From: CBDDKU01 sp965230375
GTDB lineage: Bacteria; Bacteroidota; Bacteroidia; Flavobacteriales_D; Cryomorphaceae
DNA length: 64,000 bases
Assembly: GCA_965230375.1 (NCBI GenBank)
Contig: CBDDKU010000029.1
Location: forward strand, 84,045 to 148,044
Direction of reading: 5' to 3'
Positions 43,551-52,155 of the stretch are shown here, piece after piece. The position numbers were made by a program, and so were the translations under genes. The notes beneath the pieces were generated by a model that did no database searches, was not told where the DNA came from, and saw only the letters and a list, made by a program, of their open reading frames with translations. Each line of letters starts with the position of its first letter. Positions within the stretch are counted from its first letter, which is position 1.

Positions 43551-44354
43551 ATGGAAGCTGAAAGCCCAGAAGAAAAAAAGCGCAAGCGAATTGCCATCAT
43601 AGCCACGGTCGTATTTCACGTGCTGGCCTTGATCGCGTTCTTCATTTTCGGATTGGAACAGCCTGTGCCGCTCCCTGAAGAAGAAGGAGCTTCAATTGAA
43701 TTCGGTTGGGATGAAGTGGCCAGTGGAGATGCCGTAGCCGATATCAGTCCAGAACCTGTTCAAGAGCAAGTTCAGGCTCCTACTCCACCTGTTGAAGAAA
43801 CGGTAACTGAGACTGTAGAAGAAGTTGTGACTGATGAAGAAAGTGATGTGGCGGTTCCATCTCAAGAAGAGTCTCAACCTGTGGTTGAAGAAACCACACC
43901 TGAAGAAGTCGAAGAAGAGCCCGAACCTGAGCCGCAGATATCAGATAGGCTCAATAGTGCCCTTGATGCGCTATCAAACCCAAGCGGTGGTCCTAGCCAA
44001 GGGCCTGACGATACCGGCCATGACGACAAAGGAAATCCGGACGGTACAACTGGAAAAGGAGCCTTGGGCCAGGGAAGTGGAAGCTGGCAGCTCGATGGAC
44101 GCAGTTTGCTTCCAGGGTACGGAACCAAGATTACTACCACCCGTGAAGAAGGCATTGTGGTCTTGAAGATTTGGGTGGACCGAAATGGAAACGTTACCAA
44201 AGTGCAGCCCGATCTAAAAGAATCTGACACTGTGTCTCTATACCTGATTAATTTGGCGAAGAACGACGTTCTGAATAACTTTAAGTTCAATGGCGACCCC
44301 AGTGCTATGGTTGAGCAAAGAGGGAAAGTACGCTATGTGTTCCAACTTAAGTAA
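43551..44354 (+). CDS. TonB/TolA-like energy transducer
   Basis: A 267-residue protein anchored by one N-terminal helix (IAIIATVVFHVLALIAFFIF). Residues about 45-150 are an extended, strongly acidic Glu/Pro/Val linker (VEETVTETVEEVVTDEES, EVEEEPEPEPQ) rather than the Lys-Pro type of E. coli TonB. A Gly-rich hinge (GGPSQGPDDTGHDDKG) leads to a C-terminal domain of about 90 residues (REEGIVVLKIWVDRNGNVTK, RGKVRYVFQLK) that would contact outer membrane partners. Position after ExbB-ExbD supports energy transduction; TonB versus TolA role is open. Its stop touches the folC start. Confidence 0.85.
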   Translation: MEAESPEEKKRKRIAIIATVVFHVLALIAFFIFGLEQPVPLPEEEGASIEFGWDEVASGDAVADISPEPVQEQVQAPTPPVEETVTETVEEVVTDEESDVAVPSQEESQPVVEETTPEEVEEEPEPEPQISDRLNSALDALSNPSGGPSQGPDDTGHDDKGNPDGTTGKGALGQGSGSWQLDGRSLLPGYGTKITTTREEGIVVLKIWVDRNGNVTKVQPDLKESDTVSLYLINLAKNDVLNNFKFNGDPSAMVEQRGKVRYVFQLK

Positions 44355-45571
44355 TGAAGTATTCAGAAGCCCTGGACTACCTTTTTAACCAGCTCCCCAT
44401 GTTTCAACGCGTGGGCGCCCCTGCTTACAAAGCCGATTTGTCCAATACCATTGCCCTTTGCGAAGCATTGGGAAATCCGCAAAATGGCATTAAATGCATT
44501 CATGTGGCAGGGACCAACGGAAAAGGATCTGTCTCATCGGCACTGGCATCCATTTTTCAGTCTTGCGGTTATAAAACCGGACTTTTTACATCGCCGCACT
44601 TACTCGATTATCGAGAGCGCATTCGCATAAACGGTGAGTTGATTTCCGAAGAGTCAGTTACCAATTTTGTAGAGCGGATTCAAGCCGAAGCAAGCCAGTT
44701 GAGCCCATCGTTCTTTGAGATCACCTGTGCTATGGCATTCGATTACTTCGCAAACGAAAAGGTCGATATCGCCATTTTTGAAGTGGGAATGGGGGGAAGA
44801 CTCGACTCAACAAACGTTATCAGCCCGGAGCTATCAGTTATCACGAGTATTTCGAAAGATCACGAGCAGTTCTTGGGAAACACCCTTCCGGCTATCGCGC
44901 GAGAGAAGGGCGGAATTATCAAGCCTGGTGTTCCAGTTGTTGTTGGGCGTAATGAGTTAGATGTACTCGACGAACTAAGCCATATCGCTTCCGATCGCGG
45001 AGCGCCCTGGCACGACATCTGGGCTAAGGCTCCCTATCTCGAAACCGATCTAACCGGCTCCTATCAGCGTGAGAATATGCAAGTGGTTTCGAAAGCAATT
45101 GAGATCATGCGTGAACTCGGCTGGAATCTTCCCGAGAAGAAAGTGGAAGAAGGAGCCTTGCGCGTAAGGGAGCAAGCCGGACTGCGCGGACGGTGGGAAA
45201 CCATTGGACAGAACCCAAAAATTATCGCCGATGTTGGCCACAACGCGGCTGGTGTAGAGCAAGTGGTTGGTCTTTTGAGAAAAGAAACCTTCGTGCGGCT
45301 GCACATCGTCTGGGGCATGGTAGGTGATAAGAATGCCAAAGAAATCCTGAATCTCCTTCCTAAATCGGCTACTTACTATTGGTGCAAACCCGATGTACCC
45401 CGAGGAAAAGACCAGAATGAGCTTCAGGCAGAAGCTATCAAATTTGCACTTGAAGGTAAGTCGTACTCTTCTGTTTCCGAAGCCTTGGAAGCGGCCAAGG
45501 AAGACGCTCAATTCAACGATTTGATATTTGTTGGTGGTAGCGTATTTGTAGTCGCGGAAGTCCTAACCTAG
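44354..45571 (+). CDS. folC: Folylpolyglutamate synthase / dihydrofolate synthase
   Basis: A 405-residue Mur-ligase-like enzyme that glutamylates folates (and in bacteria usually dihydropteroate as well). P-loop HVAGTNGKGSVSSALASIF, FTSPHLLDYRERIRINGE, IFEVGMGGRLDSTNVISP, ITSISKDHEQFLGNTLPAIA, REKGGIIKPGVP, and IADVGHNAAGVEQVV with the VWGMVGDKNAKEIL segment are all diagnostic. It starts at the last base of the TonB-like gene. Its stop and that of the next, opposite gene share one CTAG. Confidence 0.95.
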   Translation: MKYSEALDYLFNQLPMFQRVGAPAYKADLSNTIALCEALGNPQNGIKCIHVAGTNGKGSVSSALASIFQSCGYKTGLFTSPHLLDYRERIRINGELISEESVTNFVERIQAEASQLSPSFFEITCAMAFDYFANEKVDIAIFEVGMGGRLDSTNVISPELSVITSISKDHEQFLGNTLPAIAREKGGIIKPGVPVVVGRNELDVLDELSHIASDRGAPWHDIWAKAPYLETDLTGSYQRENMQVVSKAIEIMRELGWNLPEKKVEEGALRVREQAGLRGRWETIGQNPKIIADVGHNAAGVEQVVGLLRKETFVRLHIVWGMVGDKNAKEILNLLPKSATYYWCKPDVPRGKDQNELQAEAIKFALEGKSYSSVSEALEAAKEDAQFNDLIFVGGSVFVVAEVLT

Positions 45572-46092
45572 GCATCTTTGTTTTGCAATTCCTTCCATGA
45601 GTCCCGAAAAAAAGTTTTGAGCAGATCAATCTGTTTCGCTCCCATTTTTTGACCAGACTTACTGACCAAATAGGCTGTACTCATGAGGACGAGAGCTACT
45701 GGAAATGCCCAAACCATCTCAGACTCATGATTGAGACTTCTTCGTGAAAATCCATACATCGAAAGGAAAAGTCCGACCAAGCCAATACTCGAGTAGATAA
45801 ACACGAACATGGTCCAAACATTGGGCTTGGGCCCAATCAATCCTCTGACCAAACTTTTTCCTGGATCAGATTCATCTTCTACTATTTCAAAACTCACTCT
45901 CGGAGACCAGTAATGTGCGATCTGATCAGGAACATCCAACGTAAAATGATTGTCGACAACAGTAGTTGGAAACGGATGGTCGCCAGAATTGAATTTTGAT
46001 TTCAAGTGCGCAACCAGCGGTTCTGTTTTGTAAGGCACAGTAAACCGGAACCTCGGTCGCACGTGCAACTGCTCGAAATCAAAATGTTCCAT
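45568..46092 (-). CDS. Hypothetical membrane protein
   Basis: I do not recognise this 174-residue protein. Residues 1-85 are soluble and beta-rich (MEHFDFEQLHVRPRFRFTV), with no signal peptide; then two hydrophobic helices follow (about 92-112, MFVFIYSSIGLVGLFLSMYG, and about 125-145, VWAFPVALVLMSTAYLV), and a charged C-terminal helix (AKQIDLLKTFFRDSW) presumably in the cytoplasm. It seems to be a single gene between folC and the CotH-type gene, 44 bases downstream of the latter. Coding is supported by consistent composition and the clear membrane topology. Confidence 0.75.
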   Translation of the reverse strand: MEHFDFEQLHVRPRFRFTVPYKTEPLVAHLKSKFNSGDHPFPTTVVDNHFTLDVPDQIAHYWSPRVSFEIVEDESDPGKSLVRGLIGPKPNVWTMFVFIYSSIGLVGLFLSMYGFSRRSLNHESEMVWAFPVALVLMSTAYLVSKSGQKMGAKQIDLLKTFFRDSWKELQNKDA

Positions 46093-46136
46093 TTCCTAAA
46101 TATAGCAAGATCGAAAAAGTAGGATGGTAAACGTGG

Positions 46137-48473
46137 TCACTGCTTCAAAAAGCGACCTGTAACAACGGAATCTTCAAATTGTACAACAACCACATATACC
46201 CCGGTAACAAAGCCGGAGATATCAAGTGTTTGATGAAATGAATATTTACCGCTAAATACTTGCCGACCTTGTATGTCGTAAACGTGAATATTGGCACCAG
46301 GTTCAGCAGCACTTACATCAATCCAGATATAATCAGATGAAGGATTGGGATAGACCGCCATTTTGTGCTTGAAGTCTAAATCATTAGTTCCTACTGGATC
46401 AACAGCACAGTCGTAATCTTCGGCATTAAAGGGTGTTTCAAAATATGAAGCCACATACTCTTCAAGGTACGGCCTGCGTTCTTCGCCAAAGTCTCTGAGT
46501 TCATTTGAAACCCGAGAATCCCAGCTAGACATGCTGGTTAAAAAGTGCCAACGATCTAGATTCCGAGGCATCCCGGGCGTGTAGATATCAACGAATCTGT
46601 CAATGGCAGCATTTAGGGTGTCTGGATGAAATTCATCTCGCATCAAACAAGCCAGTCTGGCTTTAAAGGCTTCCTCGTACTCCGGAGATTCGAGCATCGT
46701 TCTAAAAAGGAAGGTCGCCCAAGGTGGATTCGAGTAGTCGGAACTCGTCGTAGTTGTGGCCCGAATAAACGTGTTATTACTTGGCCCTAGATAGCCCCAT
46801 CCAGAATCCGTATCAAAGAGTACCCAACGCCATCGCGTTCCTTCATAACCGCCCCGCCACACTTTGTGATTTCCAGCGGGCCAGTCCTTTTGAGCAAAGA
46901 AGATTTGAGTTGCATAATACTCGATCATGCTCGAAATATCCATCTGTGTGTCTATGTACTCATAGTTCGCCACGTCAGTCATATCGGCATTTTCGATAAA
47001 ATCCATCATCGCCGCATAGTGGTCATTTTCACCTTCGTAAATTCCCCAATCGGGATCTACATTTGGTCTAAACCCCGAACCGTGATTTAATATGTCGACA
47101 GAATCCTGGTGAAACCCGTACTCTTCTTCTATAAACTGAGCATCAATAAAGTCGCGCATGGTGTACATACCCCAATACTCCCCATTAATAAACACAACAC
47201 ATGGTCTCGCATGCTGACTTACAAAGTTGAGATCTCTGCAAACATAGGCCGTGACTTCATCCTTGATTACTGTTTTGTTCCAACAACCGTAATGGCATCG
47301 AAGCAATAGCTTATCAAATACTGTTTTTTCCTTAGTCTCAAAGAAAGAGTGGTGGAATTCACCAGCTCCAAGTTCATTTCTCGCATAAAGGCGCAGTGAT
47401 TTTTGCGGTGCTCCCCTAGTCCGGCCGCCGTGTATTCTCACTCCAACATCCTGTGCCCAAACGGCTTCCATGTTTTCAAAATACTCTATGTGGATCGGTC
47501 GCTCCCAGTCAGGTCCGCGCATGAAGTAATTTCCCGACCAAATAGAATTACCCGAGTCAAAATTCACTCCAGGTACGTAGATTCCCCGCTCCTCGCTGAA
47601 AAGAGAGTCGGCGTGGCATTGCAAGGAGAAAACAGGGTATTCATTAAAAAGCTCTTCTACTTCATCGCCTATGGCGTAGGTTTTTGAAAACACCTGCGAT
47701 GTCGGCACGCCAGCCACAAATGATTGGGCGCGTACCACATTTATTTCCATCACATCACCCGAAGGGGCCGACCAATAGGTGGATGTGGAAATATTGGATA
47801 TCACATGGTCTGACAATGTAGCATCAGATAATTCAACAGGCTCTGTGTACAAAGCACTCTCGGATGTAGGCTCCGATCCGTCAGTGGTGTATCGGATTTC
47901 ATGTCCAAAAGGGTGAGCCATTTCGAGAAGTAAATCGTCTTGATAAACACCTGAAGGGTGGGAGAACGAAACAATGCTTTGATCCAAATTGCTCACACCG
48001 GGGCTTTCGTGTTGCATCACTTCCCAGTAGCAATTTTCTCCGCAAAAACGCGCCAGAGCGAATCCTTCAGCAAGGGGCCTAGGTTCTATTTGACTGACCA
48101 CCACACCTTGCGGATTGCTCAGAAGTACCGTCTCACCCGAAGATTTCACCCCAAAATTGGTATGGAGTGGTTCTGTATATCTGTCCTTACTTGAGCAAAA
48201 AACCACGAGATACTCGTTGGCCGGAATGGTTACTTCCGGAAAAGTCCATTTGTCGAGTTCATCTGGGTCGTCACTAATCGTAAACCCTTCCAGCGAAACA
48301 CTTTCTGAGCTCGCATTGAAAACTTCAACCCAGTCACTGCTGTCACCATCTTCATCTGGGTATGCCCCATTGCTATTGGACACGAGTTCGTTTAACCAAA
48401 TGTCTTGGCCATGTACTTCCTCCCCTGCGAAGGATAATAGCAAAATGACAAACGTTAAGCGGACTTTAATCAT
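46137..48473 (-). CDS. Secreted CotH-kinase/lamin-tail protein with T9SS sorting domain
   Basis: A 778-residue exported protein. Signal peptide 1-22 (SFAGEEVHGQ). Residues about 24-130 form a lamin-tail domain (DIWLNELVSNSNGAYPDEDG, WVEVFNASSESVSLEGFTIS). About 165-215 resembles a chitobiase C-terminal module (IRYTTDGSEPTSESALYTEP). About 290-640 is a CotH kinase-like domain: VGVRIHGGRTRGAPQKSLRL, VFINGEYWGMYTMRDFIDA and WRWVLFDTDSGWGYLG with acidic catalytic residues. The end is a type A sorting domain (MAVYPNPSSDYIWIDV, GVYVVVVQFEDS). Such proteins are common in marine Bacteroidota; whether it phosphorylates surface proteins, as CotH does on spores, is unknown. Confidence 0.92.
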   Translation of the reverse strand: MIKVRLTFVILLLSFAGEEVHGQDIWLNELVSNSNGAYPDEDGDSSDWVEVFNASSESVSLEGFTISDDPDELDKWTFPEVTIPANEYLVVFCSSKDRYTEPLHTNFGVKSSGETVLLSNPQGVVVSQIEPRPLAEGFALARFCGENCYWEVMQHESPGVSNLDQSIVSFSHPSGVYQDDLLLEMAHPFGHEIRYTTDGSEPTSESALYTEPVELSDATLSDHVISNISTSTYWSAPSGDVMEINVVRAQSFVAGVPTSQVFSKTYAIGDEVEELFNEYPVFSLQCHADSLFSEERGIYVPGVNFDSGNSIWSGNYFMRGPDWERPIHIEYFENMEAVWAQDVGVRIHGGRTRGAPQKSLRLYARNELGAGEFHHSFFETKEKTVFDKLLLRCHYGCWNKTVIKDEVTAYVCRDLNFVSQHARPCVVFINGEYWGMYTMRDFIDAQFIEEEYGFHQDSVDILNHGSGFRPNVDPDWGIYEGENDHYAAMMDFIENADMTDVANYEYIDTQMDISSMIEYYATQIFFAQKDWPAGNHKVWRGGYEGTRWRWVLFDTDSGWGYLGPSNNTFIRATTTTSSDYSNPPWATFLFRTMLESPEYEEAFKARLACLMRDEFHPDTLNAAIDRFVDIYTPGMPRNLDRWHFLTSMSSWDSRVSNELRDFGEERRPYLEEYVASYFETPFNAEDYDCAVDPVGTNDLDFKHKMAVYPNPSSDYIWIDVSAAEPGANIHVYDIQGRQVFSGKYSFHQTLDISGFVTGVYVVVVQFEDSVVTGRFLKQ

Positions 48474-48658
48474 ACCTCTAAATTCTGAATTTACTTCTTT
48501 AAGGACCGTGGCGCAAGATAAGATTTATCAAGCTCTCGTATTGGGCGCCCTAGCCATGATACTGACGTAAATTGGGCTATATAGATGTTTCGAGAATTTA
48601 AGCTTCAATTTCACTTCCGTGAAAACCTGATTTACATACATTTGAAGGAAACGACCGT

Positions 48659-49465
48659 ATGATGAAATGCAAAAACTGTGAAACAGAAATCGTAGATGAT
48701 GCCCACTATTGCTCCAACTGTGGAGCGGAGGTCGTGAAGGAAAGGTTAACGGGAAAGAAAATTTGGCACAATCTAACTAACCAGTTTTTTGGTTGGGACA
48801 ACAAATACATTCTCACCAGTAAGGAGTTGCTCTTGCGCCCAGAGAAAGTACTTCTACCCTACTTTGAAGGAACGCGTAAAAAATACGTCGCGCCCTTTGC
48901 ATTCTTAGCCATTGGTACGGCTGTTTCCATGTTGATTTTCAATCAATTCAGCGACGAGTATATGCGGATGGTTGAAATGATCAACGATACCGAATACAAT
49001 TTTCTAGAGTCCCGATACACTACGCCGGAACAGCTTGAGGCATTAAAGGAGCAGAGAGCTTCTCAACTTGAAATGAATAAGCAAATTCAGGCTTGGATAT
49101 TGAAATACTTCAATATCCTAACCTTCATTCTAGTTCCGGTCTATGCGTGGATTTCAAAACTTGTATTCGGCAAACCCTTTAATTACGGGGAACATCTCGT
49201 TACTACAGCCTATTTTCAGGGTTTCCTTTTTATAATTTCTATTATCCTGTTTCTCGGAAGTGTCTTTATTAACCCTGCTCTATTCTCATTGAGTATGGTT
49301 ATAGGTGTCGTATACTATCTCTATGCTTACAAGAGGTTATACCATCTATCGTCCGGTCAACTAATCATAGCCTTTTTGAAGTTTGTGGGTGTAATGATTG
49401 CATTTACCCTAGCCATGGGGCTTCTTGGAATCGCGTTTGTTCTGGTGCAGAGGCTTTTGGGGTAA
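48659..49465 (+). CDS. Zinc-ribbon membrane protein, DUF3667-like
   Basis: A 268-residue membrane protein. The N-terminus is a zinc ribbon with two CxxC pairs (MKCKNCETEIVDDAHYCSNC), then GWDNKYILTSKELLLRPEKV, typical of the DUF3667 group of Bacteroidota proteins. Four to five hydrophobic helices follow, including FAFLAIGTAVSMLIF, ILTFILVPVYAWI, FLFIISIILFLGSVF and FVGVMIAFTLAMGLLGIAFV. Function unknown. It stands alone; upstream 48474-48658 holds no gene I can support, and downstream lie several hairpins before the opposite-strand tRNA. Confidence 0.85.
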   Translation: MMKCKNCETEIVDDAHYCSNCGAEVVKERLTGKKIWHNLTNQFFGWDNKYILTSKELLLRPEKVLLPYFEGTRKKYVAPFAFLAIGTAVSMLIFNQFSDEYMRMVEMINDTEYNFLESRYTTPEQLEALKEQRASQLEMNKQIQAWILKYFNILTFILVPVYAWISKLVFGKPFNYGEHLVTTAYFQGFLFIISIILFLGSVFINPALFSLSMVIGVVYYLYAYKRLYHLSSGQLIIAFLKFVGVMIAFTLAMGLLGIAFVLVQRLLG

Positions 49466-49619
49466 TGGTTGAAATGGGTTGAGTAAAACTGCTTTCAAGC
49501 TCCGGCTATACCGACACCATCTAAATTGGAAGGTCTTTGTACATAGTACTTGGTACGCTACAAACCAAGGATTACTGGCGTGATCCATTGTATCAAGGGC
49601 CCTTGTACCCAAGAAAAAC

Positions 49620-49647
49620 CATCCAGCTAGCGCTGGATGTATTTTTT
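49620..49647 (+). terminator. Intrinsic terminator after the DUF3667-like gene
   Basis: CATCCAGC at 49620-49627 pairs perfectly with GCTGGATG at 49632-49639 around TAGC, followed by TATTTTTTC. It lies about 155 bases after the gene's stop. It is the first of three adjacent hairpins. Confidence 0.65.
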
Positions 49648-49701
49648 CTGCGACTAAAATTTTCGGAAGCTCACTTCCAAAATTTTAAAGCGCAGAAAAA
49701 A
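49642..49701. repeat. 60-bp interrupted inverted repeat
   Basis: TTTTTTCTGCG (49642-49652) is mirrored by CGCAGAAAAAA (49691-49701); inside, AAAATTTT (49656-49663) pairs with AAAATTTT (49679-49686), and GGAAG (49665-49669) pairs with CTTCC (49674-49678) around a four-base loop. The three stems are collinear, with small internal loops, so the whole 60 bases can fold as one hairpin. It overlaps the T tract of the terminator before it and the A tract of the tRNA terminator after it. Confidence 0.7.
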
Positions 49702-49727
49702 ACCCATCAAACTCGCGTTTGATGGGT
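49696..49727 (-). terminator. Intrinsic terminator of tRNA-Val
   Basis: A perfect 11-bp stem (49702-49712 with 49717-49727, ACCCATCAAAC/GTTTGATGGGT) and a TCGC loop. On the minus strand it is followed by seven T, nine bases or so after the mature tRNA 3' end. Confidence 0.9.
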
Positions 49728-49735
49728 ATTTCTTG

Positions 49736-49810
49736 TGGGCGATACTGGATTCGAACCAGTGACCCCCTGCTTGTAAGGCAGGTGCTCTGAACCAACTGAG
49801 CTAATCGCCC
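49736..49810 (-). tRNA. tRNA-Val (anticodon UAC)
   Basis: On the minus strand a complete cloverleaf is visible: acceptor GGGCGAT paired with ATCGCCC, D arm with AGCTCAGTTGGTTCAGAGC, anticodon stem CCTGC/GCAGG around CTTACAA (anticodon TAC), variable GGGTC and T arm CTGG-TTCGAAT-CCAG, with discriminator A. The CCA end is not encoded. A strong promoter lies just upstream and a terminator just downstream, so it is a single-gene transcription unit. Confidence 0.97.
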
Positions 49811-49825
49811 TTGAAATTGGGATTG

Positions 49826-49855
49826 CAAATATAGACGATTTTTCTGTGTCGCAAA
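49826..49855 (-). promoter_or_regulatory. Promoter of tRNA-Val
   Basis: On the minus strand TTTG (49852-49855) and TATATTTG (49826-49833), 18 bases apart, match the Bacteroidota consensus nearly perfectly and lie 15 bases before the tRNA 5' end. This is the clearest promoter in the window. Confidence 0.75.
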
Positions 49856-50008
49856 CACCAAACTAAAAAATTTCGAAAAAAATTTTTCTTCCAAATTTGG
49901 GATGTATTCTTCCACCCTTTAAAACGAGCTAATTACCGTCGGTAAGTCCCATAGCCCATAACAACCAGAAGAGATCACTTTCTTCGATAATCATCTTAAA
50001 TTCGCTGC

Positions 50009-50782
50009 ATGGGCATGGCCAAATCATATTTCACCTATTGGAGAGAAGCAAAAAACCGACATGGTGTGCACTCTCCTTTTGTTTTTGATCTGGTCGAAAA
50101 CGTGTTTCGAAAAAAGCGCTGGGCTGCAAAAGAAAGTATTGCACAGCTGCGAAAAGAATTAAAACGAGATGATCGAACGATAGAAGTGAATGATCTTGGA
50201 GCTGGCTCAAGGATCATGTCGGATTCATCGCGAAAAGTAAAGGAGATAGCGAAGATAAGTGGTGCCACTTTAGACCAAGCTCGAAGACTTTACCTTTTGG
50301 CAGAAAAGCTTGAAGTAAAAAATGTCCTGGAACTTGGAACCAACTTAGGACTAGGGGCTGTCGCCATGGCTTCTGCACCATCTGTGCTAAAGCTGATATC
50401 TATCGAAGGAGATCCTTCTCTGGCAGAAATTGCTTCACAAAATTTGGCTAAACGCGCTTTACCAGCTGAAGTTATTGTAGGATCTTTCGAAGAGAAGCTA
50501 GGCGATGTGCTGAGCAGCATGGGTCAAGTTGATATGGCCTATATTGACGGAAACCACCAAGAAGAAGCAACCATCAACTATTTTGACCAAATATCACAAC
50601 ATATTCACGCCCAATCCGTCATTATTATTGGCGACATTCACTGGTCAGAAGGAATGGAACGCGCTTGGGAACGCATAAAAAATAAAGAAGGGGTGCAAAT
50701 ATCCATTGACCTATTCGACATGGGGATGGTGTTTTTTGACCCGGGATTTTCTAAAGAACATTTTACAATCAAATACAAATGA
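50009..50782 (+). CDS. Class I SAM-dependent methyltransferase
   Basis: A 257-residue cytoplasmic methyltransferase of the O-methyltransferase type. The N-terminal part YFTYWREAKNRHGVHSPFVF is typical of a Bacteroidota-specific group; SAM motif I is VLELGTNLGLGAVAMA (about residues 108-123), the acidic ribose-binding residue is in LISIEGDPSLAEIA, and AYIDGNHQEEATINYFDQI corresponds to the metal/substrate side. Two ATGs, at 50009 and 50015, are possible starts. The substrate is unknown. Its stop overlaps the ABC ATPase start by four bases. Confidence 0.88.
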   Translation: MGMAKSYFTYWREAKNRHGVHSPFVFDLVENVFRKKRWAAKESIAQLRKELKRDDRTIEVNDLGAGSRIMSDSSRKVKEIAKISGATLDQARRLYLLAEKLEVKNVLELGTNLGLGAVAMASAPSVLKLISIEGDPSLAEIASQNLAKRALPAEVIVGSFEEKLGDVLSSMGQVDMAYIDGNHQEEATINYFDQISQHIHAQSVIIIGDIHWSEGMERAWERIKNKEGVQISIDLFDMGMVFFDPGFSKEHFTIKYK

Positions 50783-51486
50783 GTAACGCGCTAATTGAAG
50801 TCAGAGACCTCGCAAAGATCTACCAAGTAGGTACGCAAGAAGTTCACGCCTTGCGCTCTGTAGATCTTGACATTAACAAGAACGAATATGTCGCCTTGAT
50901 GGGACCTTCGGGAAGTGGGAAGTCTACCTTAATGAACATACTCGGGTGCCTGGACACGCCGTCGCGCGGGATGTACAAACTCAACAGTCAGGACGTGAGT
51001 CAAATGGTTGATGATCAGCTGGCGGAAGTTCGAAATCGAGAAATCGGATTTGTTTTCCAGACGTTTAACCTGCTTCCGCGATATTCAGCTTTGGAAAATG
51101 TAGCGCTCCCTTTGATATACAAGGGCGTGGGTAAAACAGATCGACTCGAACGCGCTAAAGAAGTACTCGACCAGGTGGGCCTAGGGTCAAGAATGGACCA
51201 CAAACCTAATGAGCTCTCAGGTGGACAACGTCAACGTGTAGCTGTTGCTCGTGCTCTCGTTAATAAGCCTTCCATCATTCTCGCCGATGAGCCTACCGGA
51301 AACTTGGATACCAAAACGTCTTACGAGATTATGGCTCTTTTTGATGATATCCACGCGCTAGGAAATACCATTATACTAGTCACACACGAAGAAGACATTG
51401 CAGAGCGCGCAAAAAGGATTGTTCGTATGCGAGATGGCGTGGTCGAATCTGACCAGTCAGTCGAGGCATTTATGCAAAATCACTAG
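50779..51486 (+). CDS. ABC transporter ATP-binding protein, LolD/MacB type
   Basis: A 235-residue ATPase. Walker A MGPSGSGKSTLMNILGCLD, Q-loop FVFQTFNLLPRYSALENVAL, signature NELSGGQRQRVAVARAL, Walker B IILADEPTGNLD and H-loop ILVTHEEDIAERA are all intact. Sequence style is that of the LolD/MacB/FtsE group, which drives lipoprotein release or mechanotransmission across the envelope. No permease gene is adjacent, so the partner (LolC/E- or MacB-like) must be elsewhere. Overlaps the methyltransferase gene by four bases; the ATR gene follows after ten bases. Confidence 0.92.
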   Translation: MSNALIEVRDLAKIYQVGTQEVHALRSVDLDINKNEYVALMGPSGSGKSTLMNILGCLDTPSRGMYKLNSQDVSQMVDDQLAEVRNREIGFVFQTFNLLPRYSALENVALPLIYKGVGKTDRLERAKEVLDQVGLGSRMDHKPNELSGGQRQRVAVARALVNKPSIILADEPTGNLDTKTSYEIMALFDDIHALGNTIILVTHEEDIAERAKRIVRMRDGVVESDQSVEAFMQNH

Positions 51487-51496
51487 GAAAACACTT

Positions 51497-52048
51497 ATGA
51501 AAATATACACGAAAGGTGGTGACAAAGGCACCACTTCACTGCTCGGCGGAACCCGAGTCCCCAAGCACCATTTGCGCATTGAAGCCTATGGTACCATTGA
51601 TGAGTTAAACTCGAATATTGGTTTGGTTCGTAGCTACGACATGAAGGACACAGACCGCGAGTTTTTGATCAAAATTCAAGATGAGCTCTTTACGATGGGT
51701 TCTCAATTGGCCACTGAACCCGGAAATGATAAAGTTAAAATTCCGAAGCTCACTCCTAAAAATACTGCCGATCTGGAGAAGCGAATCGATGAAATGAATG
51801 ATGAACTTCCCCCAATGCGCAATTTTGTGCTTCCGGGCGGTGACTTATCAGTCGCTCAGACTCATGTTGCAAGATGTGTATGCAGAAGAGCTGAGCGCAT
51901 CGTACTTGAACTAAATGACTTGGAAGGTGTTGAAGAAGATATTCGCATCTATTTGAATAGGTTATCCGACTTTTTGTTTGTACTAAGTAGAAAATTGACG
52001 CAAGACACGGGGTCGGAAGAAATACCTTGGACGCCAAGAAACAAATAA
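51497..52048 (+). CDS. Cob(I)yrinic acid a,c-diamide adenosyltransferase, PduO type
   Basis: A 183-residue ATP:corrinoid adenosyltransferase making the active adenosylcobalamin cofactor. Motifs: MKIYTKGGDKGTTSLLGGTR (ATP-binding N-terminus), RIEAYGTIDELNSNIGL, RNFVLPGGDLSVAQTHVARC and RRAERIVLEL, then YLNRLSDFLFVLSRKL. All are diagnostic of PduO-type ATR. The frame is open upstream to 51398 inside the ABC gene, but the ATG at 51497 is the natural start. It implies a B12-dependent enzyme in this organism, such as methylmalonyl-CoA mutase, not seen in this window. Confidence 0.95.
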   Translation: MKIYTKGGDKGTTSLLGGTRVPKHHLRIEAYGTIDELNSNIGLVRSYDMKDTDREFLIKIQDELFTMGSQLATEPGNDKVKIPKLTPKNTADLEKRIDEMNDELPPMRNFVLPGGDLSVAQTHVARCVCRRAERIVLELNDLEGVEEDIRIYLNRLSDFLFVLSRKLTQDTGSEEIPWTPRNK

Positions 52049-52087
52049 AACACTGATTTACTGAGTCTTGCGCGGTTTTAAAATTCA

Positions 52088-52118
52088 CTTGGAAGTGATA
52101 ACAAAAAATATACTTTTG
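52088..52118 (+). promoter_or_regulatory. Candidate promoter of the DUF2795-like gene
   Basis: CTTG at 52088-52091 and TACTTTTG at 52111-52118 are 19 bases apart, a near-consensus Bacteroidota promoter. The ATG is at 52156, leaving a leader of about 30 bases. Confidence 0.55.
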
Positions 52119-52155
52119 CGTATCCAAAAGAAGAACTAAATAAAACGCCAGGAAT

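Noticed and set aside
49736..49810. tRNA-Val as an integration site
   Set aside because: The tRNA is intact, and neither a direct repeat of its 3' end nor an integrase gene is visible nearby.
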